Source: Eggerthellaceae bacterium
GTDB lineage: Bacteria; Actinomycetota; Coriobacteriia; Coriobacteriales; Eggerthellaceae
Reading direction: 5' to 3'
Length of the DNA: 53,185 nt
NCBI GenBank assembly: GCA_022644775.1
Contig: JALCHN010000010.1
Coordinates: 1-53,185 of the forward strand
In this document: positions 45,234-53,185 of the stretch, piece after piece
How positions within the stretch are numbered: the first letter of the stretch is position 1
Layout: the number at the start of each line of letters is the position of its first letter
Made by a program: the position numbers and the translations under genes
The notes under the pieces: model-generated
The model's database searches: none
What the model was told of the DNA's origin: nothing
The model's input: the letters and a program-made list of their open reading frames with translations, nothing else

Positions 45234-46496
45234 CTAGTTGGCAGAGCTGCTGAGGCTTGTGGTCGAATCGCTCTCGGACGGAGCGCTCGCGGAGCTCGAG
45301 GAGCTGCTCGCGTCGATCGCGCTCGACGCATCCGAGCTCGAAGAGCTGGCGTCGGCAGAGCTCGAGCTCGAGGAATCGGCCGCGCTGCTCGCGTCGGAAC
45401 TCGTGTCGCTGCTCGTCGTCGCGTCGGTGGAGCTGCTGCTCGACGAGCTGTCGTCGGACTGGTACTGGGACATGTCGACGTCATAGGGGAGACCGCTCGG
45501 CATATCGTTCTTCTGGATGTCGGCCTGGTTCTTGTAGTCCTGGAACCAAGTCTGGTAAGCGCTCGCCTCGTTGGAGCTCTTTACCATCGAACGCAGGTAC
45601 TCCACCAGTTCGGGCGGCACCTGGTCGAGGCTCGTGACCTCGTCGGGAGCGGTGTAAACTTCGGTGCACTTGATGATGTGGATGCCGTAGTCGCTCTTCA
45701 CCAGGCCGCTGACCTGGCCTTCGGACAAGTTGGCAAGCGCATCGGTGTATTCGGAGACGAACTGGTTGAGCAGGTCCCAACCCACGTTGCCGCCATCGGC
45801 CTTGGAAGCGTCGTCGGTGGAGTACTGCTGCACGGCGTCTTCGAAGGACAGCTCGCCGGAATTGATCTTGTCGAGCACTTCCTGAGCGGTGGCCTCGTCG
45901 TCGCTGCTGAACAGGATCTGCGAGGACTTCTTCGCGCCGCTGAAGGCGGACGCGTACTGCTGGGCGTAGGTGAGCAGGTCGTCGTCGGAAGGATCGGTGT
46001 TGTCGGAAGCGACCTTGTCCTTCAGCGCGCTTTCGAGCATGGCCTGGCGCACGCTCTCGCGGTACTGGTCTTCGGTGGTACCGGCCTGCTGCAGCGCATT
46101 GTTCCACGCGTCGTCGTCGCTGTAGTTCGACTTCATTTGCTCGACCTGGGCGTCGACGTCGTCGTCGCTGACCGATACACCGTTCTCGTCGGCGGCCTGC
46201 TTGGTGAGCTCGATGTCTTCGTAGTAGCTGATCACTTCATCGCGCACCGACGAAGGATCGAGACTGTACTGGGCCATCCACTTGCCCCAGGAGTCGTCGT
46301 CGGTGAGGTTTTGCGACGTACGGAAGTTCTGGATGTAGTCGGTGACGGTCTGCTCGGAGATTTCGGTGCCGTTGACCGTAGCAGCCACCTGGTCGTTTGA
46401 CTGCGACCCGCTCGAAGAGCAAGCCGCAAGGCCGGTAAGGCACGCGGCAGAAAGCGCCACGGCGCACACCGAACGTGCAATGTTAAATGATTTCAT
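45234..46496 (-). CDS. SurA/PrsA-like peptidyl-prolyl isomerase lipoprotein
   Basis: A 420-residue secreted foldase. The signal peptide ends in lipobox LAAC (about residues 22-25), so it is a membrane-anchored lipoprotein. Residues 35-180 are a SurA-N-like chaperone region; residues 190-290 are a parvulin domain (SSQILFSSDDEATAQEVLD, DGGNVGWDLL, GLVKSDYGIHIIKC). The last 75 residues are almost only Ser, Ala, Asp and Thr, an unstructured tail. ATG 46496 follows AGGAAGG. Likely helps fold proteins delivered by Sec. Confidence 0.92.
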   Translation of the reverse strand: MKSFNIARSVCAVALSAACLTGLAACSSSGSQSNDQVAATVNGTEISEQTVTDYIQNFRTSQNLTDDDSWGKWMAQYSLDPSSVRDEVISYYEDIELTKQAADENGVSVSDDDVDAQVEQMKSNYSDDDAWNNALQQAGTTEDQYRESVRQAMLESALKDKVASDNTDPSDDDLLTYAQQYASAFSGAKKSSQILFSSDDEATAQEVLDKINSGELSFEDAVQQYSTDDASKADGGNVGWDLLNQFVSEYTDALANLSEGQVSGLVKSDYGIHIIKCTEVYTAPDEVTSLDQVPPELVEYLRSMVKSSNEASAYQTWFQDYKNQADIQKNDMPSGLPYDVDMSQYQSDDSSSSSSSTDATTSSDTSSDASSAADSSSSSSADASSSSSDASSAIDASSSSSSASAPSESDSTTSLSSSAN

Positions 46497-46746
46497 GCGA
46501 ACCTTCCTACTGCGTGTAAAGTTCTCGTCAATGCGCAGTATTCTCCCATAGGGAAAAAATGCGGGATTGGGTTACACGATATGTTCATCCCCGCACCACA
46601 AATGACTCTACGATTTTCCCTCAGTTATCCTTGTTTAACTATAGGTTTCAACTGGGAATATAGCGTGTAAATGCCAGACATCGGTCGGGTTGCGCTTCAG
46701 GCGGAAGACCCGTCGCGCCGCGCCCGCGCACGGCCGCCTTCGCTGG

Positions 46747-46752
46747 TACAAT
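46747..46752 (+). promoter_or_regulatory. -10 box of a leaderless gene
   Basis: TACAAT ends 7 nt before the ATG at 46760, so transcription should start on or beside that codon. No ribosome site is present. Confidence 0.6.
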
Positions 46753-46759
46753 GACGTTC

Positions 46760-47224
46760 ATGAACGACGCAAGCAACATCTACGCACACGACCGCTCCCG
46801 CGTATGGGACGACTTCCAAGCCAGTCTTTCCGGCAGTCGGGAAGGCCTCTTCGTCGCCGTCTGCACCACGTCGACGTCGGATGAGGCCCGCAACGCCATC
46901 GTGAAATCGGCCCAGGCCCTGGGCTACGGGGCCGACGGCGTCACCTTCGTGACGATCGACGCCACCGGCACCCGGCTCACTGCGCCACAGCTCATCGATA
47001 TCGTGGAAAGCATGGACCCCCTGTGCGTGGTCGCCGCCGACGCCGGCTCGACCCTTCTGTTCGCCGAAGCGGCCCAGAAGCTCGTCGAGCCCAACGAGCC
47101 CATCCGCCTGAACGGCCGCGAGGTACGCGCCTTCGACGATCTCAACGAGCTCATGAACACGCCCGCCGGCAAGCAGAAGGCCTGGGCGCTGCTGAAGACC
47201 CTGCCCCATTTCCCCCGCTCGTAG
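46760..47224 (+). CDS. Hypothetical protein, leaderless
   Basis: A 154-residue soluble protein of mixed alpha/beta pattern that I do not recognise. Phrases such as LFVAVCTTSTSDEARNAIVK, VTFVTIDATGTRLTAPQLID and CVVAADAGSTLLFAEAAQKL suggest a Rossmann-like sheet. No membrane segments or known motifs. The nearby ATG 46751 overlaps the -10 box, so ATG 46760 (MNDASN) is preferred. It is divergent from the PPIase lipoprotein and its stop codon abuts a copy of the 29-nt repeat. Confidence 0.7.
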   Translation: MNDASNIYAHDRSRVWDDFQASLSGSREGLFVAVCTTSTSDEARNAIVKSAQALGYGADGVTFVTIDATGTRLTAPQLIDIVESMDPLCVVAADAGSTLLFAEAAQKLVEPNEPIRLNGREVRAFDDLNELMNTPAGKQKAWALLKTLPHFPRS

Positions 47225-47253
47225 ATGACAACGGGGGCGCGTGATGTTGACAC
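47225..47253. repeat. Reverse copy of the dispersed 29-nt repeat
   Basis: Read on the minus strand it differs from the copy at 25-53 at two positions. It starts immediately after the stop of the upstream plus-strand gene. Confidence 0.9.
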
Positions 47254-47277
47254 AAACGGCGCCCCGAAGGACGCCGT
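47251..47277 (-). terminator. Terminator of the ACT-domain gene
   Basis: A 9-bp stem (47256-47264 with 47269-47277, one G-T pair) with a UUCG loop on the minus strand, followed by TTTGTG. Confidence 0.75.
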
Positions 47278-47304
47278 CTCGCATGCTCTGGCTTATGCGG
47301 CCGT

Positions 47305-47574
47305 TTAGATCTTGTACATGTAATCGAACACGTCTTGGCGCTGCAGGACGATCTGCACGCCCAGGCGCTTGGCTTCGGCGTCGAGCTTTTCCTGCACTTC
47401 GTTGAAGCCCGCCGTGTCGGTGTCGAGCGTGACCATCATGGTCATGCTGAAGATCCCGTCGAGGATCGTTTGGGAGATGTCGTCGATGTTCGCGTGGCAT
47501 TCGGCGAGCACCGCGGACACGCCCGCAACGATGCCGGATTGGTCTTTGCCCAGAACGGAAAGCACACAGCGCAT
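47305..47574 (-). CDS. ACT-domain protein (UPF0237 family)
   Basis: An 89-residue single ACT domain: RCVLSVLGKDQSGIVAGVSAVLAE, then ANIDDISQTILDGIFSM and a C-terminal LGVQIVLQRQDVFDYMYKI, typical of UPF0237. Such proteins bind small ligands, probably amino acids, but the role is unknown. ATG 47574 is used because GAAAGG lies 6 nt upstream of it and directly abuts the ATG at 47580. Confidence 0.9.
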   Translation of the reverse strand: MRCVLSVLGKDQSGIVAGVSAVLAECHANIDDISQTILDGIFSMTMMVTLDTDTAGFNEVQEKLDAEAKRLGVQIVLQRQDVFDYMYKI

Positions 47575-47619
47575 TGTCATCCTTTCTCGATGTCGTGCTA
47601 TTGTACCGCGCCGCTCGCG

Positions 47620-48216
47620 CTAGCGGCCCAGAATCAGGGAAAGGGCCTCTTGGCGCGTGACCGGGTTGTTGCGGAAGATGCCGCGCACGGCGCTCGTGGT
47701 GGTCTTGCTGCCCGGCTTCTTCACGCCGCGCATGCTCATGCAGAGATGCTCGGCCTCGAGCACGACGATCGCGCCCTGGGGCTGGAGCTGCTCCATCAGA
47801 GTGTCGGCTACCTGGCCGGTGAGGCGCTCCTGCACCTGCGGGCGGCGCGCGAAGCAGTCGACCAAGCGCGCGAGCTTCGAAATGCCGCAAATGTGCCCGT
47901 CGGCCGCCGGGATGTAGGCCACGTGGGCCTTGCCGAAGAAGGGCGCCAGATGATGCTCGCACATCGAATAGAAGGGGATGTCACGCACGAGGACCATTTC
48001 CTCGTGGTGCTCGTCGAAGGTGGTTTCGAAGTATTCGGCCGGGTCGGCGTAGAGGCCGGCGAAGCATTCGGCGTACATCTTCGCCACGCGCTCAGGGGTC
48101 TTCTGCAGGCCCTCGCGGTCGGGGTCTTCGCCCACGCCTTCCAAAATCATCCGCACGCCAGCTTCGATCTTTTCAAGGTCCATGTGCGAACCGGTGATGT
48201 CCATTTCGTTGCTCAT
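47620..48216 (-). CDS. folE: GTP cyclohydrolase I
   Basis: A 198-residue enzyme opening the folate and deazapurine (queuosine) pathways by making dihydroneopterin triphosphate. [20 protein letters not shown] holds the zinc Cys and His, [24 protein letters not shown] and [14 protein letters not shown] follow. ATG 48216 is assumed; GAAGGA is 13 nt away. It is 45 nt upstream of the ACT gene on the same strand. The gap 48217-48363 has no feature. Confidence 0.96.
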   Translation of the reverse strand: MSNEMDITGSHMDLEKIEAGVRMILEGVGEDPDREGLQKTPERVAKMYAECFAGLYADPAEYFETTFDEHHEEMVLVRDIPFYSMCEHHLAPFFGKAHVAYIPAADGHICGISKLARLVDCFARRPQVQERLTGQVADTLMEQLQPQGAIVVLEAEHLCMSMRGVKKPGSKTTTSAVRGIFRNNPVTRQEALSLILGR

Positions 48217-48363
48217 AGCTGCAAATCAGTCCTTCAGTGGTTGCGGGAAGCGACCCGGCGCGCACGCGTCGGGAAAAAGCGCATGGGCAGAGTATGGCCT
48301 AGGGGCGCCCGGCGCGCGAGCGGGGTGCGGAATCTCCAGCGAAAGAGGGGAAACGGCACCCGC

Positions 48364-48936
48364 TCACGACGGACGGTCCGCGTCCGAAAGGCGCATCGTG
48401 CAATCGCATGCGGCCGCTACCGCCGGGTCGTGAGTGACGATCAGCACGGGTGCGCCCTGCGCATGAGAGCGCACCGCCGACAGCACAGCGGCGGCCGATT
48501 CGGCATCGAGGCGCTGAGTGGGCTCGTCGAGCAAGAATGCCTCGGCCGGGTAGGCAAGGGCCCGAGCGACGGCCACGCGCCGGCGCTGACCTCCCGAAAG
48601 CGAAGCGACGCGAAGGTCTTCTCTGCCGGCAAGCCCCAGCTCGGCGAGCAGGCTTGCGGCCCGGGCGCGAGTTGCGCCCACGAGCTCAACGTTAGCCAGA
48701 GCCGACGCCCACGGCAGGAGCAGGTCGTCTTCGAACACCATCGAAAGACGGTCGGGCACGTCCTCCACCCTGCCGGCGTCAGGCGTCTCGAGCCCCGCAA
48801 GCAGGCGCAGGGCCGTCGTCTTCCCGCACCCGGAGGGGCCCACAAGCGCGGTGACGCCCTCGCTGGGCACTTCGAGAGTAAGACCGCGAAAGACGGTCGT
48901 TCCACCGTAGCTTTTATCGACGCGATCGAGCTTCAT
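48364..48936 (-). CDS. ABC importer ATPase (SsuB/TauB-like)
   Basis: A 190-residue, rather short ABC ATPase. Walker A is GPSGCGKTT, signature LSGGQRRR, Walker B AFLLDEPT and H-loop VTHD. The Q-loop position reads MVFEDDLLLPW, with Glu where almost all relatives have Gln. ATG 48936 overlaps the permease gene by 23 nt. Last gene of the importer operon. Confidence 0.9.
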   Translation of the reverse strand: MKLDRVDKSYGGTTVFRGLTLEVPSEGVTALVGPSGCGKTTALRLLAGLETPDAGRVEDVPDRLSMVFEDDLLLPWASALANVELVGATRARAASLLAELGLAGREDLRVASLSGGQRRRVAVARALAYPAEAFLLDEPTQRLDAESAAAVLSAVRSHAQGAPVLIVTHDPAVAAACDCTMRLSDADRPS

Positions 48937-49738
48937 CGGAATCCCCCTCCCCCGCTGCCTCGTCCGCACGCGCCAACCGCCAGCGTCTCGTGAGCGCGCG
49001 CAGCGCAGCTTCGAGCGCCAAGCTCAGAAGGACGATCGCAATCGTCCAGACGAACAGGTCGGAGCCTTCCAAGGCGAGCTTCGCCCGGTAGACTCCAGTG
49101 CCTATGGCAAAAGGCGGCAAAGCGAGCACTTCGGCCGTCACGCCCGATTTCCAAGCCAGGCCCATGCCCACTTCGGCGGCGGCCGCCAACTCGCCCGAAA
49201 GGGACGGCAGGTATATCGACCAGAACGCTTTCATGCGCGAAATGCGAAAGACGCGCACCACATCGGCGTATGCGGCCGATGCGGCGTCGAGCCCCTCGAT
49301 CGCGTGGGTCCAAAACACGGGTAGGACCATAAGAGCCGCAACGAGCGTGGGTATCACGGTGTTGCTCGCCCACAAAAGGAGCACGAGCACGAAGCAAACC
49401 ATCGGGGTCGTCCGCAAGATTTTCACGAATGGAGCGAGCACCGTGCGCAGGCGCGGCGCACCATGCATGGCCACCGCCAGCATGACGCCCGCGACCATAC
49501 CGATTGCGAAGCCGGCGAAGATGCGCGCGAGCGACAAGGCGACCGACCGCCAAAAATCAGCGGTCGTCCCCAGCTGCAAGGCGCGGGCGCCCACGTCAAG
49601 GGGTCCGGGAACCACGTAACCCGCGCCTACCGCCAGAGCAGTCGCCTGCCAGCCGCCGAAGAACACCAAAAGGAAGAGGGCGGCGTCGGCCGCACGCCGC
49701 CCCTTAGCGGGGCGCTGCCGACCGCCCGCCGGCCCCAT
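48914..49738 (-). CDS. ABC importer permease (SsuC/TauC-like)
   Basis: A 274-residue membrane protein with about six helices. The binding-protein-dependent permease loop is AEVGMGLAWKSGVTAEVLALP. The charged N- and C-terminal ends are cytoplasmic. I prefer ATG 49738 (GGGGGT 8 nt upstream, inside the end of the binding-protein gene); GTG 49744 is possible. Confidence 0.9.
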   Translation of the reverse strand: MGPAGGRQRPAKGRRAADAALFLLVFFGGWQATALAVGAGYVVPGPLDVGARALQLGTTADFWRSVALSLARIFAGFAIGMVAGVMLAVAMHGAPRLRTVLAPFVKILRTTPMVCFVLVLLLWASNTVIPTLVAALMVLPVFWTHAIEGLDAASAAYADVVRVFRISRMKAFWSIYLPSLSGELAAAAEVGMGLAWKSGVTAEVLALPPFAIGTGVYRAKLALEGSDLFVWTIAIVLLSLALEAALRALTRRWRLARADEAAGEGDSDEARSRR

Positions 49739-49746
49739 CGTCACGA

Positions 49747-50736
49747 CTACCCCCGGTAGTAGAAGTCATCGCCGGGAACGGAGCCGCCCACAGACGAGGG
49801 GTTGCTCTGGGCGAGCACGCCCAGGAAACCGTTCACCGGAGCCTTCATGTCGTCGCCCGTAAGGCACACCAGGCCGCAGCGCGGAATGGCCTCCTGAGCC
49901 GCGGCGGCGTTGGGCAGAATGCCCTTGTCGGCGCACAGCTGCGCGGTCGCAGCAACATCGTCGTTGGCCTTCGCAATCGACCCGTCGAGGTCGGTAAGGA
50001 AGGCGTCGACCGCCTCGGGATGCTCGTCGAGATAATCGGTGCGAGCGACCACGCACCCCAAGGCAAGATCAGTACCGGTGGCCTGCTTCCACAGGTCGTT
50101 GATGCTCAAAGCCACCTGCACGCCGGCGTTCTTTCCTTGAGCCACCGACACGAAGGGTTCGGGCAACATCGCAATCGAGGCTTCGCCGTTGGCCACCATA
50201 GCCGCAAGCTGGGCGTTGTCGGCGACATAGGTCACCGTAACGTCCTGCCCCGGCACCAGCCCTGCCTGCGTGAGCAGGTATTCGAGCACATACTGGGGGT
50301 TGGCCCCCTGACCGGTGGCGTAGACGGTCTTGCCCTTCAGGTCGGCAAGATTTGCCACCGGCTTGCCATTGTCGACCACGTACAGCGACCCCAGGGCATC
50401 GACTGCGACGACCTTCACTCCTCCCTGGGTTTTGTTGTAGAGCGTGCTCGCCAGATTGGTGGGCACGGCGGCGATATCGACCGACCCGCTGCTCACCGCG
50501 CTCACCACCTGGTCGGGTTGGCTCACGAACTGAACGTTGTACGCCGAATCGTCGGCGAGATTGGCCATGCCGATGCCCGTGGGGCCGTTGATGGCCATGA
50601 CCTGCGGGGGTTCCGCAGACGCGCTATCGGCTTTCTGGCCCGCCTGCGCACAGCCGGCGCAGAGGCAGGCCATCGCAAGGAGCAGAACCGCCAGCGCGAA
50701 CGGCCGTGCGACCTTGGTTTTCGCTCGTGTGTTCAT
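49747..50736 (-). CDS. ABC substrate-binding lipoprotein (SsuA/THI5-like)
   Basis: A 329-residue lipoprotein with lipobox LCAGC and a type II binding-protein fold: INGPTGIGMANLAD, SSGSVDIAAVPTNLASTLYN and the hinge GKTVYATGQGANPQYVLEYLL. The family covers sulfonate, nitrate, thiamine-precursor and other importers; the ligand is not predictable. ATG 50736 follows AAGGAGA. The operon is SBP-permease-ATPase, downstream of the hydrogenase gene. Confidence 0.9.
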   Translation of the reverse strand: MNTRAKTKVARPFALAVLLLAMACLCAGCAQAGQKADSASAEPPQVMAINGPTGIGMANLADDSAYNVQFVSQPDQVVSAVSSGSVDIAAVPTNLASTLYNKTQGGVKVVAVDALGSLYVVDNGKPVANLADLKGKTVYATGQGANPQYVLEYLLTQAGLVPGQDVTVTYVADNAQLAAMVANGEASIAMLPEPFVSVAQGKNAGVQVALSINDLWKQATGTDLALGCVVARTDYLDEHPEAVDAFLTDLDGSIAKANDDVAATAQLCADKGILPNAAAAQEAIPRCGLVCLTGDDMKAPVNGFLGVLAQSNPSSVGGSVPGDDFYYRG

Positions 50737-50758
50737 TCTTCGATTCTCCTTACAAGAC

Positions 50759-50781
50759 GGCGCCCGCAACCGGCGGGCGCC
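50759..50781 (-). terminator. Hairpin after the hydrogenase gene
   Basis: A 9-bp perfect stem GGCGCCCGC/GCGGGCGCC with a 5-nt loop; the T-run after it is poor (GTCTTGT), so it may only attenuate into the ABC operon. Confidence 0.55.
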
Positions 50782-50788
50782 GCGCACG

Positions 50789-52525
50789 TTAGATATCCCA
50801 AGCGGCCTGATCGGTATGCAACCAAGCCTCGGCGGTTTCGGAAAGCGGTTCGCCCAAGCGCTCACGGTAGAGCTTTTGTATGTCGGGGTTCTCGTGCGAA
50901 TAGCGCAGCACATCGGCCCCGTCGAGAGCATTGAGCACCGCTGCCCTTTCGGCATGCAGCTCATGATTGAAGGAAATGGGCTGGCCGCCGCCGCCCACGC
51001 AGCCGCCGGGACAGGCCATGATCTCGACGAAATCGCATTCGACCGTGCCCGCACGCAGGGCATCGAGCAGCTTGGCCGTGTTGGAAAGTCCGCTCGCCAC
51101 CGCGACCTTCAGATGCAGGCCGGCAAGGTCGAGTTGTTTTTCGACCCAGGGGCGTTCGGGCGTGGCCGCCGTGGTGTCGCATACGGCAATGGCGGGGTTT
51201 TCGCCCGTGAGGAAGTAGCCCGCCGTGCGCAAGGCGGCCTCCATCACGCCGCCCGTGCGACCGAAGATGGTGCCAGCGCCCGTGCTCGTCCCCAACGGGT
51301 TGTCGAAGTCCTCTTCGGGCAGGTCGGCGCAATTCACGCCGAACATGGCAATCATCCGGTCGAACTCGCGGGTCGAGAGCACGGCATCGACGTCGCGCCC
51401 GACATCGGTGGACAGCTGCGGCACGTCGGCTTCGTATTTCTTGGCAACGCAGGGCATGACGCTCACGAGGAAAACGCGCTTGCCTTCGGCAGCGGCGCGG
51501 TCGGCAAGAACGTGCTTGGTCACGGCGCCCTGCATTTGATGAGGCGACTTGCTCGAAGAAAGCTGGGGGACGAAATCGGGATAATGCAGTTTGGCGAAGC
51601 GCACCCAGCCCGGGCAGCAGCTCGTGAACATGGGGCGCGGCTTGCCGGAGCGATACCATTCGATGAACTCGCTCGCCTCTTCCATGATCGTGAGGTCGGC
51701 GCCGAAATCGACGTCGTAGACCAGATCGAACCCTATCCGGCGCAATGCGGCAACCATGCGGCCCTGCGTGGCCTCTTCGCGAGAAAGCCCCGCGCCTTCG
51801 CCCCAGGACGCGCGGATGGCGGGCGCCACCTGCGCCACCACAAGAACGTCGGGGTCGGCGAGAGCGTCGACGACCCGGTCGATGTCGCGGCGCGCCGTGA
51901 GGGCGCCCGTAGGACAATGGGTGATGCATTGGCCGCACAGCGTGCAACCGGCCTGCGCGATGGGCGCACCGCCGGCAACGCCGACGCTGCGATGTTCGGC
52001 CGGCCCCGCCGCTTCCCATACCGAGCAGTACTGGACCTTGGCGCATTCGGACACGCAGCGCATGCAGCGGATGCACTTGGTAGCGTCGCGCTGCAGGGGA
52101 AACGCGGGATCCCACGGCTCGAAGGCGTAGACGGGCTCGGCGTCGAGCTCGCCCACGTTGAGATCGTGCGCGAGCTTCTGCAGGGCACAGGTGCCCGTGC
52201 GCTCGCAGGTGGTGCACTCGCTGCGATGGCCGGACAGGATGGTCTTGAGGTTGCGGCGACGGGCCGACACGACGCGCGGCGTGCGCGTGCGCACCTGCAT
52301 GCCCTCCCAAACCGGGGTGTTGCAGGCGGGCACAAGGCCCTCTTCGCCCTCGACTTCGACCACGCACATGCGGCAGGAGCCGATATCGTTGACGCGCCGC
52401 ATCCAGCACAGAGTGGGCACCGGGGAGCCGGCAGCTTTCGCTGCGCGCAGGACGGTAGACGAAGCGGGCACGGTAACGGCGGCTCCATCGACCGTGACCG
52501 TAACTTCAGAACGTTCGCTAGACAT
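50789..52525 (-). CDS. hydA: [FeFe] hydrogenase, multi-cluster type
   Basis: A 578-residue enzyme. N-terminal [2Fe-2S] domain (CWMRRVNDIGSCRMC, PACNTP), His-Cys [4Fe-4S] domain (HRSECTTCERTGTCALQ) and two [4Fe-4S] sites (CIRCMRCVSEC, CTLCGQCITHCP) feed an H-cluster domain with all three signatures: TSCCPGW, MPCVAKKYEA and MACPGGCVGGGGQP. All H-cluster cysteines are present, so it should be active once HydEFG mature it. ATG 52525 overlaps the flavin gene by 8 nt. Directs electrons to or from H2; partner unclear. Confidence 0.95.
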   Translation of the reverse strand: MSSERSEVTVTVDGAAVTVPASSTVLRAAKAAGSPVPTLCWMRRVNDIGSCRMCVVEVEGEEGLVPACNTPVWEGMQVRTRTPRVVSARRRNLKTILSGHRSECTTCERTGTCALQKLAHDLNVGELDAEPVYAFEPWDPAFPLQRDATKCIRCMRCVSECAKVQYCSVWEAAGPAEHRSVGVAGGAPIAQAGCTLCGQCITHCPTGALTARRDIDRVVDALADPDVLVVAQVAPAIRASWGEGAGLSREEATQGRMVAALRRIGFDLVYDVDFGADLTIMEEASEFIEWYRSGKPRPMFTSCCPGWVRFAKLHYPDFVPQLSSSKSPHQMQGAVTKHVLADRAAAEGKRVFLVSVMPCVAKKYEADVPQLSTDVGRDVDAVLSTREFDRMIAMFGVNCADLPEEDFDNPLGTSTGAGTIFGRTGGVMEAALRTAGYFLTGENPAIAVCDTTAATPERPWVEKQLDLAGLHLKVAVASGLSNTAKLLDALRAGTVECDFVEIMACPGGCVGGGGQPISFNHELHAERAAVLNALDGADVLRYSHENPDIQKLYRERLGEPLSETAEAWLHTDQAAWDI

Positions 52526-53185
52526 ATTGGACGCGACCCCCTTCCATTGCACCGCACCCGTAATGGTCGCAGCGCAGGCATCTGCTCGCTTCTTGTTGGG
52601 CTTCCTCAACCGACATCTCGACTTCGACGCCTTCGAAGTCGCAGCGGCGTTCGTGCGGAAGGCGTTCGTGCACTTCCACGCGGCCGCAGGGCGTACGCTT
52701 GTTGGGATGAGGCGCCGGAGCGCTCACTCCGCAATCAAGCTCATGATGAAAGCCCAGGAACTCGTCGATGTTGCGCGCGGCCACCTTGCCGGCCCCCACC
52801 GCGAGGATCACGGTTTTGGGCCCGAGCTGGCAGTCGCCGCCCACGAAGACGTTGGGGAGGCTTCCTGCCGCCTTGAGCTGGGGCGTCGCGATGAAACGCG
52901 CGCGATCGGCTTCCATGCCGGCCTCTTCGAAGGGGGCCGATTCGATGGCTTGGCCCACGGCGACGAGGACGACGTCGGCCGGGATGCGCAGCGGCGGCTT
53001 GCTCGCCTTCTGCGGCGCCGGGCGGCCGCGCTTGACCGCGCCGATGAACTGGGGCCGGGTGACGAGCGCCGTGCAATGGCCCGCCTCGCCGACCTCGATG
53101 TGGTCGGGCGCCTGGAGCATGAGGATCTCGACGCCCTCCTGCATGGCGGAGTCGATCTCGGTGCGCAGGGCCGTCATGCAGGAGG
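52518..53185 (-). CDS. FAD/NAD(P)-dependent oxidoreductase, GltD-like C-terminal part (cut by window edge)
   Basis: The C-terminal about 220 residues of a flavoprotein related to the small subunit of glutamate synthase. DVVLVAVGQAIES and PNVFVGGDCQLGPKTVILAVGAGKVAARNI are typical of that fold. The frame stays open to the window end, so the gene is partial. A Cys-containing tail (CLRCDHYGC) follows the fold. Its stop overlaps the hydA start by 8 nt, so it is translationally coupled and probably passes electrons to the hydrogenase, as in NAD(P)-linked hydrogenases. Confidence 0.85.
   Translation of the reverse strand, partial: SCMTALRTEIDSAMQEGVEILMLQAPDHIEVGEAGHCTALVTRPQFIGAVKRGRPAPQKASKPPLRIPADVVLVAVGQAIESAPFEEAGMEADRARFIATPQLKAAGSLPNVFVGGDCQLGPKTVILAVGAGKVAARNIDEFLGFHHELDCGVSAPAPHPNKRTPCGRVEVHERLPHERRCDFEGVEVEMSVEEAQQEASRCLRCDHYGCGAMEGGRVQYV

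Noticed and set aside
44702-45484. Frames with PNPQTPK or GFGGLGVW repeats
   Set aside because: They only translate the G5T3 tract and overlap tRNA-Ser and the PPIase gene; no start site support.

Overview
The window reads as chromosomal DNA of a high-GC anaerobic or microaerobic actinobacterium. The best fit is a gut Coriobacteriia member of the Eggerthellaceae type. The reasons are strong GC bias at third codon positions, bd-type oxidase as the only terminal oxidase seen, a multi-cluster [FeFe] hydrogenase, an IorAB/PaaK aryl-pyruvate module, fused SecDF and EcfA proteins, apparently leaderless genes and decaying LuxR regulator pieces. The genus cannot be fixed from the sequence alone.

Layout. 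1-3.9 kb: alanine/glycine:cation symporter (leaderless), divergent fused ECF ATPase, DUF1292 protein. 3.9-14.3 kb: SecDF, then a queuosine locus (tgt and a HAD phosphatase on the minus strand; queH-queA on the plus strand; queF-queC further on), with a LuxR-domain remnant, a GIY-YIG-like gene and a repeat-rich gap between. 14.4-19.4 kb: a lysine riboswitch driving an NhaC-family transporter, a broken GGDEF-EAL gene, an SSS symporter, and a 28-residue peptide gene with its own promoter and terminator. 19.5-20.6 kb: an IS200-like REP-associated transposase bracketed by REP palindromes. 20.6-24.9 kb: purE-iorA-iorB-paaK operon. 25-31.5 kb: DUF4013 membrane protein, tRNA-Phe, SixA-CHAD fusion, thioredoxin, cydAB. 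31.6-32.1 kb: an array of inverted-repeat units. 32.1-36.2 kb: HemN/HemW-like radical SAM protein, purD, purA. 36.2-39.7 kb: SbcCD/YhaNO-like pair. 39.7-43.0 kb: rpsF-ssb-rpsR-rplI-dnaB. 43.3-48.2 kb: unknown acidic protein, two tRNA-Ser genes, a perfect G5T3 repeat, a SurA/PrsA-like lipoprotein, a leaderless unknown gene, an ACT-domain protein and folE. 48.3-53.2 kb: an ABC importer, [FeFe] hydrogenase and the end of a flavin oxidoreductase gene cut by the window edge.

How genes work together. FolE, QueC, QueF, QueA, QueH and Tgt cover most of queuosine synthesis (QueD and QueE are not here). IorAB makes aryl-acetyl-CoA from aryl-pyruvates and PaaK links the acids to CoA. CydAB and thioredoxin handle oxygen and redox stress, while the hydrogenase and its flavoprotein partner handle electron disposal. 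The most striking features are non-coding or nearly so: the lysine riboswitch on a gene that would be labelled a Na+/H+ antiporter, the hidden small peptide gene, the REP-transposase unit, a dispersed 29-nt palindromic-ended repeat, the inverted-repeat array upstream of cydAB, and the G5T3 tract.
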